A stretch of 64,000 nt of DNA from a virus: positions 1 through 64,000 of the IMG/VR virus record IMGVR_UViG_3300024999_001891; one strand, written 5' to 3'. Position numbers and translations under genes: made by a program. This document shows, in pieces, positions 1 to 7,503 of this stretch. Each line of letters starts with the position of its first letter. The stretch's first letter is position 1. The notes beneath the pieces are model-generated. The model was given only the letters and a program-made list of their open reading frames with translations. It was not told where the DNA came from and searched no databases.

Positions 1-771
1 CATTGTGTAGATAAATGTTTCAATGGTTTAAATATTTCTAAACCAGATGTTAAAGCAATCGTTAATACAATTATAAATAATCGAGAGGGTATAGATGATG
101 TATTATTTCTTGGAGGAGAACCATGTTTATATCTTGATGAATTATTAGATTGTGTTTCACAAATTAAACAAAAAACTTCATTAAAAGTATTTGTTACTAC
201 TTCTGTTCCTAAAGTATGTAAAACAAATTATGATAAGTTTTTAAGATTATTAGATTTGCTTGATGGAATAAATTTATCAGTTCAACATTATAAAGAAAAT
301 GTGGCTGATAAAATAAGAAATACAATTTCAACATATGATCGACAAGCTTTTTATAATTCTCTTCCTCAAAAGGATAAAATACGAATAAATTTAAATATTG
401 TTAAGCCATATTTATATACTAAAGAAGATATTAGTGAATGTTTGAGACATTATGATTCAATGGGATTTAATTCTATTAAATTATCTGAAATACAACATGG
501 TAAGGATGTATTTGTTTCATTTGAAAATGTGTTTGGAATCTCTTTAAAATCACCATATTCGGATGGATGTCAAACATATTTAAATATGAATGAAATATTA
601 GAAGGATTCAAAACTCCAGTTTTGTTAAAAAGATCATGCTTTATGTGCGAAGATACTTTAAAAGCCACTTTTAACGATGGTATTAAAGTAATTAGAAATT
701 TATTTAAACCAGTCGAAAATAAATATGGTGTAATTTATGAAAATGGGTTATTAACGAAAGGATGGATATAA
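1..771 (+). CDS. Radical SAM protein, 5' end outside window
   Basis: The frame is open from base 1, so the start lies upstream. The first visible residues (HCVDKC) are compatible with the last Cys of a CX3CX2C cluster. The GGEP motif near residue 40 (LFLGGEPCLY) is the SAM-binding motif that follows strand 2 of the radical-SAM barrel. Further Cys residues near the C-terminus (SCFMCED) could bind an auxiliary cluster or zinc. The stop is two bases before a 31-codon Cys-rich gene whose ribosome site lies inside this gene's last codons, so the two are translationally coupled. Family is well supported by the motif; the substrate is unknown, and a peptide-modifying role is inferred only from the neighbour. 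Confidence 0.75.
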   Translation, partial: HCVDKCFNGLNISKPDVKAIVNTIINNREGIDDVLFLGGEPCLYLDELLDCVSQIKQKTSLKVFVTTSVPKVCKTNYDKFLRLLDLLDGINLSVQHYKENVADKIRNTISTYDRQAFYNSLPQKDKIRINLNIVKPYLYTKEDISECLRHYDSMGFNSIKLSEIQHGKDVFVSFENVFGISLKSPYSDGCQTYLNMNEILEGFKTPVLLKRSCFMCEDTLKATFNDGIKVIRNLFKPVENKYGVIYENGLLTKGWI

Positions 772-773
772 TT

Positions 774-869
774 ATGTACACAAAATTAGTAAAAATGATA
801 GTTAAATTACAAAGGCAGATGGCAGGACATTGTGGAGGAAGTTCTAGTGGTAGCGGTCATTGTTCGTAA
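774..869 (+). CDS. 31-aa Cys/Gly/Ser peptide, possible radical-SAM substrate
   Basis: The peptide has a basic N-terminal half (MYTKLVKMIVKLQRQM) and a C-terminal half made almost only of Gly, Ser, Cys and His (AGHCGGSSSGSGHCS). It starts two bases after the radical-SAM stop, with an AAAGGA ribosome site at a good distance. A leader-like half followed by a small Cys/Gly/Ser half, next to a radical-SAM enzyme, is the layout of a RiPP precursor. This is inference: the peptide is not one I recognise, and it could instead be a small metal-binding protein. Confidence 0.65.
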   Translation: MYTKLVKMIVKLQRQMAGHCGGSSSGSGHCS

Positions 870-889
870 AAAATTAAAGGAGGTTTAAT

Positions 890-1252
890 ATGAAAATTGT
901 AAAAAATCTTGTACAAAATAAAGAACCTATTTATATAGTTAAAATGTGTGGAGATTATAACGATGGAGATTATTCGTATTCTGAAGAAAAATTTACCGAA
1001 TCAGAATTTAATGAAGTATCAGAGTGTTTATTAGAAGTCAATAAATTAGTAGGAAGAGATTATTTTAATGGGAATTATGGTTATGAAGATGTAGATGAGC
1101 ATATTAGAGAGTTAAAAAGAAAATACAAAGTGGACTTTGATTTTCCTCTTGGAGATTCTGTATTAGATTATCCAATTTATAGTTTAGAAAGTTTAGAAAT
1201 TGAATATATTGATATCGATGGAAGGATATATGATATTGTTTTAGAAGACTAA
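890..1252 (+). CDS. Hypothetical protein, 120 aa
   Basis: A strong AAAGGAGG site precedes the ATG. The product is acidic and tyrosine-rich, with no motif that I recognise. It is the third gene of the run that begins with the radical-SAM enzyme. Function unknown. Confidence 0.75.
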   Translation: MKIVKNLVQNKEPIYIVKMCGDYNDGDYSYSEEKFTESEFNEVSECLLEVNKLVGRDYFNGNYGYEDVDEHIRELKRKYKVDFDFPLGDSVLDYPIYSLESLEIEYIDIDGRIYDIVLED

Positions 1253-1283
1253 TGTAATATTTAATTTTGAAAGGATGATAAAA

Positions 1284-1553
1284 ATGGAAAAAGATGTAGT
1301 AGTAGGTCAATTAGCTCAAAATATTAAAGGTAAAGAATGGTTATATTGTGTTGTTACTAAAGTTTTTGATGATAGATGCGAAGTAATAAATGAACGCGGA
1401 AAAATTACAATGGTAATGTTAAATAATACTGACGAGGAATTTACGGAAAAACATATTTCTGATGGCGAGGTACACTTTCTTTATCATAATAATAAACCTG
1501 TAATGGCAAAGAAAAGTATATTTGGAAGATATAAATTTGAGGTAAATAAGTAA
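1284..1553 (+). CDS. Hypothetical protein, 89 aa
   Basis: An in-frame ATG exists nine bases upstream, but it touches the GAAAGG ribosome site; the ATG chosen here (MEKDVVVGQL) has proper spacing. The sequence looks like a compact beta protein. Function unknown. Confidence 0.7.
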   Translation: MEKDVVVGQLAQNIKGKEWLYCVVTKVFDDRCEVINERGKITMVMLNNTDEEFTEKHISDGEVHFLYHNNKPVMAKKSIFGRYKFEVNK

Positions 1554-1586
1554 TAAAATTCCGATTCTATAACAAAAAGGAGTAAA

Positions 1587-1910
1587 ATGATGGAAAATAT
1601 TAAATTTATTACAGATTATAATTGTTCGGATATTCAATCACATTTCTCTAAATATTACGAAAGATTAACAAGATCATGTGAATTAAAACTTGTAGAAATT
1701 CATATGTGTGAAAATGGATTTGAATTGTTCAAAAAGAGCGTAAAAGAGTGTAATTGTAGAGGTTTATTGACAAAAAGTGGCTATATAGGCTATTTTAGTG
1801 GGATTAATATTTTCTTTACAAAAGAATGTAACGATTTTGAGATTAATCAAGCAAAACTTATTTATTCCAATGGAAGCACTGAAGTCATAAATGTCTTTGA
1901 ATTAGATTGA
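1587..1910 (+). CDS. Hypothetical protein, 107 aa
   Basis: An AAAAAGGAG site lies upstream of a double ATG. The product has several scattered Cys residues and no recognised domain. Copies of the intergenic dyad repeat flank it on both sides (1553-1570 and 1912-1929). Confidence 0.7.
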   Translation: MMENIKFITDYNCSDIQSHFSKYYERLTRSCELKLVEIHMCENGFELFKKSVKECNCRGLLTKSGYIGYFSGINIFFTKECNDFEINQAKLIYSNGSTEVINVFELD

Positions 1911-1942
1911 GATAAAATGCAAATTCTATAACTAAATAATTG

Positions 1943-1971
1943 TTTACAAGAGTAAAGTAATGTGATATAAT
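1943..1971 (+). promoter_or_regulatory. Sigma-A-type promoter
   Basis: TTTACA (1943-1948), 17-base spacer ending AGTAATGTGA, then TATAAT (1966-1971). The TGTG just before the -10 is the Gram-positive extended -10 element. It would start transcription ahead of the small membrane protein and yqeY. Confidence 0.8.
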
Positions 1972-1994
1972 ATTCTTGAAAGGAGGAGGTTTTT

Positions 1995-2117
1995 ATGTAT
2001 TTTGGAATTAGTTTTGGAACGTTTGCGGAGTGGGTGTTAATATCTTTTGGAACTGGATTTGGAATCGGTACAGGTTTAGTGCTATATTTAAAAAGAAAGA
2101 AAAAGGGAGGTAATTAA
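1995..2117 (+). CDS. Small membrane protein, 40 aa
   Basis: An AGGAGGAGG site precedes the ATG. The product is one hydrophobic, glycine-rich segment followed by a basic tail (LKRKKKGG), which predicts a single membrane helix with the tail inside the cell. It is two bases from the YqeY-like gene. Function unknown. Confidence 0.7.
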   Translation: MYFGISFGTFAEWVLISFGTGFGIGTGLVLYLKRKKKGGN

Positions 2118-2119
2118 AA

Positions 2120-2563
2120 ATGTTAATTGAAAAAATTAAATCTGATGCTCTTGAAGCACGTAAAGCTCGTAAAACTGAAGTCGCAACATTGTTAACAACT
2201 CTATATTCTGAAGCTTCTATGATAGGAAAGAATAGTGGAAATAGACAATCTATCGACAAAGAAGTATTACAAGTCATTGAGAAATTTGTTAAGAATGCTA
2301 ATGAAGTTAAAGATATTCTCTTAGAATCTGGGAAAGATGCGAGTAATGTAATTTTTGAAATTGAAACATTAAGAGCATATCTTCCCAAACAAATGTCGCG
2401 TGACGAACTTCAAGAAGTAATAAAGTATATCATAAAAAGACTTGAAGAAAGTGGTAAACAAATAGGTAATGTTATGAGTAACCTTAAAGCTAATTACGGT
2501 GGATCATATGATGGGAAAATGGCAAGTGAGATTGTAAAAAAGGAGTTAGCTAATGATATATGA
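2120..2563 (+). CDS. yqeY: YqeY / GatB-tail-like protein
   Basis: The 147-aa product matches the YqeY family over its whole length: an N-terminal helical part with EARKARKTEVATLL, then LRAYLPKQMSRDELQ and the C-terminal GNVMSNLKANYGGSYDGKMASEIVKKEL pattern in separate blocks. YqeY is related to the tail domain of the GatB amidotransferase subunit, which contacts tRNA; its role in bacteria is poorly known. It overlaps the next small gene by 11 bases. With CoaD and peptide deformylase it is one of several host-like translation or cofactor genes in this arm. Confidence 0.85.
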   Translation: MLIEKIKSDALEARKARKTEVATLLTTLYSEASMIGKNSGNRQSIDKEVLQVIEKFVKNANEVKDILLESGKDASNVIFEIETLRAYLPKQMSRDELQEVIKYIIKRLEESGKQIGNVMSNLKANYGGSYDGKMASEIVKKELANDI

Positions 2564-2681
2564 TTATAAAGATTTTGCAACGATATTACTAAAACAAGGG
2601 AAAAGAATATCAAAAAACGGACAAAAATTACTAAGAAAGATAATGGAATGGAAAAAAATTGAGGATCAAAGGAGTAAATGA
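2553..2681 (+). CDS. Small basic protein, 42 aa
   Basis: The ATG overlaps the end of the YqeY-like gene, with an AAGGAG site inside that gene. The product is Lys/Arg-rich and probably helical. The stop is TGA. No family recognised. Confidence 0.65.
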   Translation: MIYDYKDFATILLKQGKRISKNGQKLLRKIMEWKKIEDQRSK

Positions 2682-2682
2682 A

Positions 2683-2820
2683 ATGAATCTAAAAATACGT
2701 CTTACATTAGCCGATATTGGTAAATTAATATTTGGAGGAAGTGTTTTAGTAACAGATCCGTATACTAATAATATCTATAGTATTTTAAAAGGAGAAGATA
2801 CCGCAATTACTAAAAATTAA
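2683..2820 (+). CDS. Hypothetical protein, 45 aa
   Basis: It starts two bases after the previous TGA, with AAAGGAG inside that gene. The product has a central Gly-rich stretch (IFGGSVLVTDPYTNN). Function unknown. Confidence 0.6.
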   Translation: MNLKIRLTLADIGKLIFGGSVLVTDPYTNNIYSILKGEDTAITKN

Positions 2821-2832
2821 GAACAAAATGTA

Positions 2833-2861
2833 TTGACATATGTAAAGAATTAGTATATAAT
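2833..2861 (+). promoter_or_regulatory. Sigma-A-type promoter for coaD
   Basis: TTGACA (2833-2838), 17 bases, TATAAT (2856-2861). It lies in the gap before coaD. Its spacer lacks the TAATGTG block found in the other promoters of this window. Confidence 0.8.
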
Positions 2862-2870
2862 TATTAAAAG

Positions 2871-2902
2871 AAGTAGAGGTTAGTAAATTCTGATCTCTAC
2901 TT
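2871..2902 (+). promoter_or_regulatory. Hairpin in the coaD leader
   Basis: AAGTAGAG (2871-2878) pairs perfectly with CTCTACTT (2895-2902) just after the predicted transcription start. There is no U-run, so it is more likely a stabilising or regulatory 5' structure than a terminator. Confidence 0.5.
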
Positions 2903-2924
2903 TAATATAAAGGAGAAAAATTTA

Positions 2925-3425
2925 ATGAAAAGAAAAATTGTAATATATGCAGGTAGTTTTGATCCTATAACTAATGGTCATCTAAATATTATTGAACAAG
3001 CTTATGATATGTTTGATGAAATAATTGTTGGAGTATTAATTAATTCACAAAAGAAATCTTTATTTACTATCGAAGAAAGAATAAATATGATTAATGAAGT
3101 TGTAAATCCACTTCCTGATATTAAAGTGAAATCATTTGCAGGTGCTTTAATTGATTTTGCAAAGGAAGAAAATGCGTGTGCTATAATAAGAGGTTTAAGA
3201 AGTATATCAGACTTTGAAAGTGAATTACAACTAGCTTTAGTTAATAAATCGATCAGTAATGGAATATTAAATACTATATTTTTAATTCCAGATATTAATT
3301 ATCAATTTATTAGTTCTTCAATGGTAAAAGAGATTGCTAGATTAGGTAAAAAGATTTATGATTTTGTTCCTACAAGTGTAGCTGTAGAACTATACAAAAA
3401 AATAGGAGCGATTAAAAATGATTAA
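2925..3425 (+). CDS. coaD: Phosphopantetheine adenylyltransferase
   Basis: The 166-aa product has the usual CoaD length. It shows the nucleotidyltransferase motif YAGSFDPITNGH near the N-terminus and the second motif QFISSSMVKEIARLG near residue 130. CoaD transfers AMP to 4'-phosphopantetheine in the penultimate step of coenzyme A synthesis. It has its own promoter and leader hairpin and overlaps the next gene by 8 bases. CoaD is rare in phages; here it may raise CoA or dephospho-CoA during infection, though a changed substrate cannot be excluded. Confidence 0.92.
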   Translation: MKRKIVIYAGSFDPITNGHLNIIEQAYDMFDEIIVGVLINSQKKSLFTIEERINMINEVVNPLPDIKVKSFAGALIDFAKEENACAIIRGLRSISDFESELQLALVNKSISNGILNTIFLIPDINYQFISSSMVKEIARLGKKIYDFVPTSVAVELYKKIGAIKND

Positions 3426-3822
3426 TGTAGAGTTTTTAATGATTTCATATATTATTGGTTTATTTATGGATTGGATTCCTCAGTGGCAATGGCAAGCTGT
3501 AAATAAATCTAAATGGGGAAAGCAAGATAATAAATTATTAAGCTTTTGGGCAGTTTCAAGTCATTCGTTTATTTACGCTATATTAACCACAATTGTAACA
3601 TTGTATTTAATTAAAGATTTTTCAAGTCTTTATGTTGTATTTTTTACATTACTTATTTCTCATATAATTATTGACACTAGAATTATTGTAAAGTATATCA
3701 TGAGATTTAAAGGTCTGGCATGGGAGCAGATATATGATTATCAGAACTATGGATTTATGCACATTGGAATAGATCATAGGTTGCATGAAATTGTATTACT
3801 GGTATTAGCAATATTTGTATGA
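3418..3822 (+). CDS. Membrane protein, DUF3307-like
   Basis: The 134-aa product has about four hydrophobic segments with conserved polar residues: HSF near residue 42, SHIIIDT near 81 and IDHRLHE near 119. This pattern of His and Asp residues around membrane helices resembles the DUF3307 family, whose function is unknown. It overlaps coaD by 8 bases, so the two are coupled. Confidence 0.6.
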   Translation: MINVEFLMISYIIGLFMDWIPQWQWQAVNKSKWGKQDNKLLSFWAVSSHSFIYAILTTIVTLYLIKDFSSLYVVFFTLLISHIIIDTRIIVKYIMRFKGLAWEQIYDYQNYGFMHIGIDHRLHEIVLLVLAIFV

Positions 3823-3848
3823 TTTTTTAATAATGAGGTTATATAAAA

Positions 3849-4109
3849 ATGAATAAAATTGTTACCACTGTGGATTGGATTTTATCTACATGGATTTTTC
3901 CAACATTTAATGAAAAAGAAAAAATATATTATAGTTGCCCACGTATTATTAATGATCTGCTTAATGAAGGTGAAATAAGAATTAATGGTAATAAAATTAA
4001 AAGTCTTTTTCAAGAAGTATATGTAGGAGATATTGTCTACTATAATGGAAAAGAGCATTGTTTTGATAAGAATGATTTGTTATGTGCTTGGTTAGGTAAT
4101 AAATTATAA
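3849..4109 (+). CDS. Hypothetical protein, 86 aa, possibly S4-like
   Basis: The C-terminal half (EIRINGNKIKSLFQEVYVGD, then IVYYNGK) has the feel of an S4 RNA-binding loop (short basic strand, Asn-Gly turn, VGD). This is only a visual resemblance. Aromatic residues are frequent in the N-terminal half. Confidence 0.6.
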   Translation: MNKIVTTVDWILSTWIFPTFNEKEKIYYSCPRIINDLLNEGEIRINGNKIKSLFQEVYVGDIVYYNGKEHCFDKNDLLCAWLGNKL

Positions 4110-4197
4110 ACATTTAAATGATAAAATAGATATTTTATTTTTTATTATTAGAGAATTGTAGTATAAAAGTATAAGAGAGTATGAAGGAGGTTTAAAA

Positions 4198-4401
4198 ATG
4201 GAACAGTTATTTAAAATTGAAGAAAGAGTAAGAGTTAATGGATGGTGTGGTTCTGCTTTAGGAGTAGTTACAGGTATTAAATGGATTTATCACAATCGAC
4301 TGGAAGAATACACTTGGGGTTATAGTGTAAAATATGATGATAAAGATGCAGGATTTAGTTTTATTTACATTCCTGAAGGATATCTAAGAAAACTACAATA
4401 A
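4198..4401 (+). CDS. Hypothetical protein, 67 aa
   Basis: A GAAGGAGG site precedes the ATG. The sequence looks like a small beta barrel (VRVNGWCGSALGVVTGIKW), similar in feel to KOW/SH3-like folds, but no family is assigned. A dyad repeat lies just downstream (4398-4415). Confidence 0.65.
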   Translation: MEQLFKIEERVRVNGWCGSALGVVTGIKWIYHNRLEEYTWGYSVKYDDKDAGFSFIYIPEGYLRKLQ

Positions 4402-4435
4402 AACACGCATTTTATAACATATTAAGGAGGTATAT

Positions 4436-4702
4436 ATGATAAATTACGATGAATTATTAAACCAATGGGCAGAGAAGATATATCAAAAAGCAGATACTTA
4501 TAGAGATAAAGGGATATATGAGGAAAGTGGATCTTGGAAAGATGGTTATTATAAAGGTTTAGCAGAAGCTTATATAATGGCGATTACTGAATTAACCATG
4601 TTAGAGAAAAAGAGTAAATCAACTATATTAAAAGAAACAAATAAGCCTAAACGACCAAAACCATTTGATCTTATTAATAATCGTGGCGAAGTTATAAACT
4701 AG
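4436..4702 (+). CDS. Hypothetical protein, 88 aa
   Basis: An AAGGAGG site precedes the ATG. The product is a charged, probably helical protein with the pattern WAEKIYQKADTYRDKG, resembling small phage proteins of unknown role. The reading frame ends at TAG (4700-4702), while a neighbouring frame stays open beyond it. Confidence 0.65.
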   Translation: MINYDELLNQWAEKIYQKADTYRDKGIYEESGSWKDGYYKGLAEAYIMAITELTMLEKKSKSTILKETNKPKRPKPFDLINNRGEVIN

Positions 4703-4844
4703 GGATATCTGATAAATCGTTTAAAATATCGGATGGTAGAAAAAAGGGTCGAATAAATGGAGATAGGAAAAATGTTAATGAAGAGTGGATAAATGTTTTT
4801 TAGGTATAAAATCGCCATTTTAATATTAGAAAGGAATGATATAA
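4703..4844 (+). other. Gap with an unexplained open frame
   Basis: No start codon with a ribosome site is visible. Frame 1 stays open from about 4678 to the TAG at 4801-4803 and would encode ISDKSFKISDGRKKGRING followed by DRKNVNEEWINVF, which looks protein-like. It could be a frameshifted continuation of the upstream gene or the remains of a gene. A degenerate dyad repeat lies at 4806-4823. Confidence 0.3.
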
Positions 4845-5087
4845 ATGAGCAGACCACGACCAAATGAGATACGAGCAGAGCGTGAAGCACATGAAAGAGC
4901 AATAGAGCAGTATAGGTATGATCCATTTGATCCACACAAAAATTCACCTAAACGTACAATAATCGAAGATACTCCTGTCAAGAAGAGGGATGATACCTTA
5001 GATGACTATCACAAACATCATTGTAGAGTGTGTGGTAGATATTGTCCATCATCAGTAAGTCCAAGAGGAACATGTGATTTTTGCTAA
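4845..5087 (+). CDS. Small zinc-ribbon protein, 80 aa
   Basis: The N-terminal half is very charged (EIRAEREAHERAIEQYR) and the C-terminus carries CRVCGRYC and CDFC, enough to bind one zinc. It starts behind a GAAAGGAATG site. Likely nucleic-acid or protein binding; the specific role is unknown. Confidence 0.7.
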   Translation: MSRPRPNEIRAEREAHERAIEQYRYDPFDPHKNSPKRTIIEDTPVKKRDDTLDDYHKHHCRVCGRYCPSSVSPRGTCDFC

Positions 5088-5127
5088 AAGAAATAGAATG
5101 ATAATTCTAAAACTAGGAGGGATACGA

Positions 5128-5313
5128 ATGTTATTAGTTAAAAGCTATCAACGACATATAATACACGCTGTAAATGAATCTGAGTCTATAGGGCGATTCC
5201 TCCCTCTTACTATTTGTGGAAAAAGACCTAAACAAACTACTCACGAAGGAAGCAACTCGGATATAACTTGCAATGAATGTAAAACTATTCTAAAGCAGAT
5301 AATAAAACTATAA
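5128..5313 (+). CDS. Small zinc-binding protein, 61 aa
   Basis: The start is set by AGGAGGG 6-8 bases upstream. The order His-His (HIIHAV), TICGK, then TCNECKTIL is a compact Cys/His pattern that could hold one zinc ion. Function unknown. Confidence 0.65.
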   Translation: MLLVKSYQRHIIHAVNESESIGRFLPLTICGKRPKQTTHEGSNSDITCNECKTILKQIIKL

Positions 5314-5341
5314 TTTGATAATTAAGAAGGAGTTTGATGCT

Positions 5342-5469
5342 ATGAAGAAAATTATTGTCACAGAATTGGAATATATGCAGAGGTGGATTTTAGTAAAATA
5401 ACTGAAATTGCGAAACGTAACGGATACGAAGTTGATGAAGATTTGGATTTAGTAGAAATAGAACGATAG
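5342..5469 (+). pseudogene. Small gene broken by a one-base frameshift
   Basis: An AAGGAG site precedes ATG 5342, but that frame stops after 19 codons (MKKIIVTELEYM...). From about 5364 another frame reads IGIYAEVDFSKITEIAKRNG and continues to TAG 5467-5469. Adding one base near 5363 would give one 42-codon protein starting MKKIIVTVIGIYAEVDF. A real frameshift or a sequencing error in a short A/T run would both explain it. Confidence 0.6.
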
Positions 5470-5496
5470 TTTAATAGTCAGAAAGGAATTGATTGA

Positions 5497-5703
5497 ATGG
5501 ATTTTGACAATATGACAAAAGAAGAATTATTAAATTTTTTAAAAGAAAATTATATGAAATTAATTAATCCAATACCACATAGTCCAACATTTAAAGTTGG
5601 AAATTATTACAGAGGTGAACAAACTGGAGAAGACGAGATAGAAGTATATGGAGATGTAATTTTATATTTAACATTTAAAGAAGCAGATGTATATTTTAGA
5701 TAG
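5497..5703 (+). CDS. Hypothetical protein, 68 aa
   Basis: A GAAAGGA site precedes the ATG. The N-terminus (MTKEELLNFLKENYMKL) is a predicted helix, followed by a strand-rich acidic part. No family recognised. Confidence 0.65.
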   Translation: MDFDNMTKEELLNFLKENYMKLINPIPHSPTFKVGNYYRGEQTGEDEIEVYGDVILYLTFKEADVYFR

Positions 5704-5727
5704 TTCTATAGAAAAGAGGTAATAAAA

Positions 5728-5919
5728 TTGGATAAAGAGATCAATATTGAGATAAGTTTTACTCCTCATCCTTGGGATAATGCTAAAAAACCTTACTTTT
5801 GGTGTATTTTAAAGTACAATACAACTTGGTATAATGCAGGGTGTGGTTGGGCTGAAAATCCTCAAATTGCTTGGGAAGAAGCTAATAAATATTATGAAAG
5901 ATATATTAAAGCAAGATAG
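5728..5919 (+). CDS. Hypothetical protein, 63 aa
   Basis: It starts at TTG behind AAAGAGG. The product is rich in Trp and aromatic residues (PYFWCILKYNTTWYNAGCGW), followed by a helix; this looks like a small alpha/beta fold seen in phage accessory genes. Function unknown. Confidence 0.65.
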   Translation: MDKEINIEISFTPHPWDNAKKPYFWCILKYNTTWYNAGCGWAENPQIAWEEANKYYERYIKAR

Positions 5920-5952
5920 AACCTTAAATCTATTGCGAAAGGGGTTATTAAT

Positions 5953-6255
5953 ATGGGTGAAGAGATTGCTATAAGAGAAATTGATCGTCTTAAACAAAAA
6001 ATGGGTGAAGGAATTACCCTAGATGAAACATTATTTGAAGCACTAAATTGTAGTATTAAAGCACTTGGAAAACAAATACCAAATAAGCCAACTATTAAAA
6101 CAATTAATGAAAAGGTAATAGATGTATTTTGTCCTACTTGCAACATAAAAATATTTAGATGTTTCCATGAAGAAGGTAAAGAAAAAACATGGAATTATTC
6201 TCAACAGTCTCATAAATGCTGTGTAGAATGTGGACAAAAACTAGGATGGGTATAA
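5953..6255 (+). CDS. Zinc-ribbon protein, 100 aa
   Basis: A helical N-terminal half is followed by CPTCN and CCVECGQKLGW, a four-Cys zinc ribbon ending the protein. Such ribbons often bind nucleic acid or stabilise small folds. GAAAGGGG precedes the ATG. Role unknown. Confidence 0.7.
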   Translation: MGEEIAIREIDRLKQKMGEGITLDETLFEALNCSIKALGKQIPNKPTIKTINEKVIDVFCPTCNIKIFRCFHEEGKEKTWNYSQQSHKCCVECGQKLGWV

Positions 6256-6288
6256 AACCATAGTTTGGTTATTAAAAGGAGATTTGTA

Positions 6289-6540
6289 ATGTTGACATTT
6301 GATGAGAGGTTTAAGAAAATTGAGAAGTATGTTAAATACCTATCCGATGAAGATTTCGGACAGTTACTTAATGCAGGGAGAAGACAATATGAAAAGAGTT
6401 GGCATCCATTTAACCAAACTAGTTTTGATAGGTGTGTGTATTGTGGAAGTAATGGGCATTCACATTTATGCAATGATGGAATTGCTAGGAATTTTTGTCT
6501 AGAGTGCAAGGAAAGAGCAGAGAAAGAATTTTTAGATTAG
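6289..6540 (+). CDS. Zinc-binding protein, 83 aa
   Basis: The start follows AAAAGGAG. A helical N-terminus (DERFKKIEKYVKYL) leads to RCVYCGSNGHSHLC and NFCLECKER, a Cys/His-rich metal site. It resembles the neighbouring zinc-ribbon genes in layout but not clearly in sequence. Confidence 0.7.
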   Translation: MLTFDERFKKIEKYVKYLSDEDFGQLLNAGRRQYEKSWHPFNQTSFDRCVYCGSNGHSHLCNDGIARNFCLECKERAEKEFLD

Positions 6541-6593
6541 GTTTATTTTGAAGATAAAATAGTAATTCGATAGTAGAAAGGGAGTATAAAATT

Positions 6594-6971
6594 ATGAGTG
6601 TAGAATATTATCCATGTAATTGTTGCGGAGAAAGTGTTTATGATGAATATGTAGAACGTTGTGTAAAGTGTGGGAAGCGTATTTGCACATCTTGTGTGGT
6701 AAATGATGATATTAATTCTGAATATGCAGGTAGATATTGTGTTAAATTTGATGGATCAGAAGAACAAAAAGAAGAATACAGGATTACTGAAAAAGATATA
6801 GAAAAAGGATGGGTACAAATAGGAAAGCCAATTGATAATACAGGTATCGACCCGAAGTATTGTCCTTTCTGTAATGGAGACAAGATTCATAATGATGATT
6901 TATTAAATTATCTTTTAATTAAGTATAATTTATCTAAAGATGAAGCAAAAAGAGTATTAACAAAGATATAG
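6594..6971 (+). CDS. Zinc-finger protein, 125 aa
   Basis: Three Cys pairs at the N-terminus (PCNCCGE, RCVKCGK, CTSC) suggest a cross-braced zinc site, and YCPFCNGD near residue 98 may add a second. The C-terminus is a short helix (LLNYLLIKYNLSKDEAKRVL). It may be an adaptor or nucleic-acid-binding protein. Confidence 0.7.
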   Translation: MSVEYYPCNCCGESVYDEYVERCVKCGKRICTSCVVNDDINSEYAGRYCVKFDGSEEQKEEYRITEKDIEKGWVQIGKPIDNTGIDPKYCPFCNGDKIHNDDLLNYLLIKYNLSKDEAKRVLTKI

Positions 6972-7005
6972 AACAACCATTCTATTATCTGAAAGGTAGG
7001 TTTTT

Positions 7006-7083
7006 ATGGAAATAATCATTGGAATGATAACAATTACAGCAATTTCATGTCTAGTAATACTATTAATAAAGGAAATAAATTAA
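7006..7083 (+). CDS. Single-helix membrane peptide, 25 aa
   Basis: GAAAGGTAGG precedes the ATG. The peptide is one hydrophobic helix (IIIGMITITAISCLVILLI) with a short charged end. Its TAA shares a base with the ATG of the next gene, so the pair is coupled. Confidence 0.6.
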   Translation: MEIIIGMITITAISCLVILLIKEIN

Positions 7084-7280
7084 TGATAGATGAAATAAAA
7101 TATAAAGAAGCATATGAATTTTTAAGGGATAGATTTATTGAAAATATGAAGACTGAGTATTTTCCAACAGTAGAAGGCAAAGGAGGTTGTGATTATTGTC
7201 CAGTTGCTTATAGCTGTATGATTGATAATCATAATGAAGCAACTTGTGCAGATTGGTTTGATAAAGTTTTTAAAAGATAG
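7083..7280 (+). CDS. Small Cys-containing protein, 65 aa
   Basis: The start is the ATG in a TAATG overlap, with AAAGGA upstream. An earlier in-frame ATG (7047) lies inside the previous gene and has no ribosome site. Four Cys (GGCDYCPVAYSC and TCADWF) could form a metal site. Confidence 0.65.
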   Translation: MIDEIKYKEAYEFLRDRFIENMKTEYFPTVEGKGGCDYCPVAYSCMIDNHNEATCADWFDKVFKR

Positions 7281-7293
7281 GGAGTTGATTTAA

Positions 7294-7485
7294 ATGGATT
7301 TTAGAAAATTTGCTGAATGTATTAATAATAGTCATACTTGGAGAAACGTTCTTACGTTAGGTAAAAAATACGAAGTCTTGCGTTCTTTTCCTGATCCACA
7401 TACAGGATACTTAATGGTTGAAATTATGCGAGATGATGGAGAAATAGGTACTTATAGAGGTGATAGATTTATAATTACTGATTAA
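7294..7485 (+). CDS. Hypothetical protein, 63 aa
   Basis: The pattern LTLGKKYEVLRSFPDPHTGY and then a strand with an IITD end resembles the small KCIK-type beta proteins further on (24933 and 25141), sharing the LxxGKxYEV core. It may be a distant member. Function unknown. Confidence 0.65.
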   Translation: MDFRKFAECINNSHTWRNVLTLGKKYEVLRSFPDPHTGYLMVEIMRDDGEIGTYRGDRFIITD

Positions 7486-7503
7486 TTAAAGGAGGAAATT
7501 AAA

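Noticed and set aside
4699-4947. Minus-strand frame of 82 codons
   Set aside because: No ribosome site, and it lies opposite a + strand zinc-ribbon gene.
6043-6509. Several minus-strand frames opposite zinc-ribbon genes
   Set aside because: Shadows of the + strand genes; they have no ribosome sites and unlikely composition.
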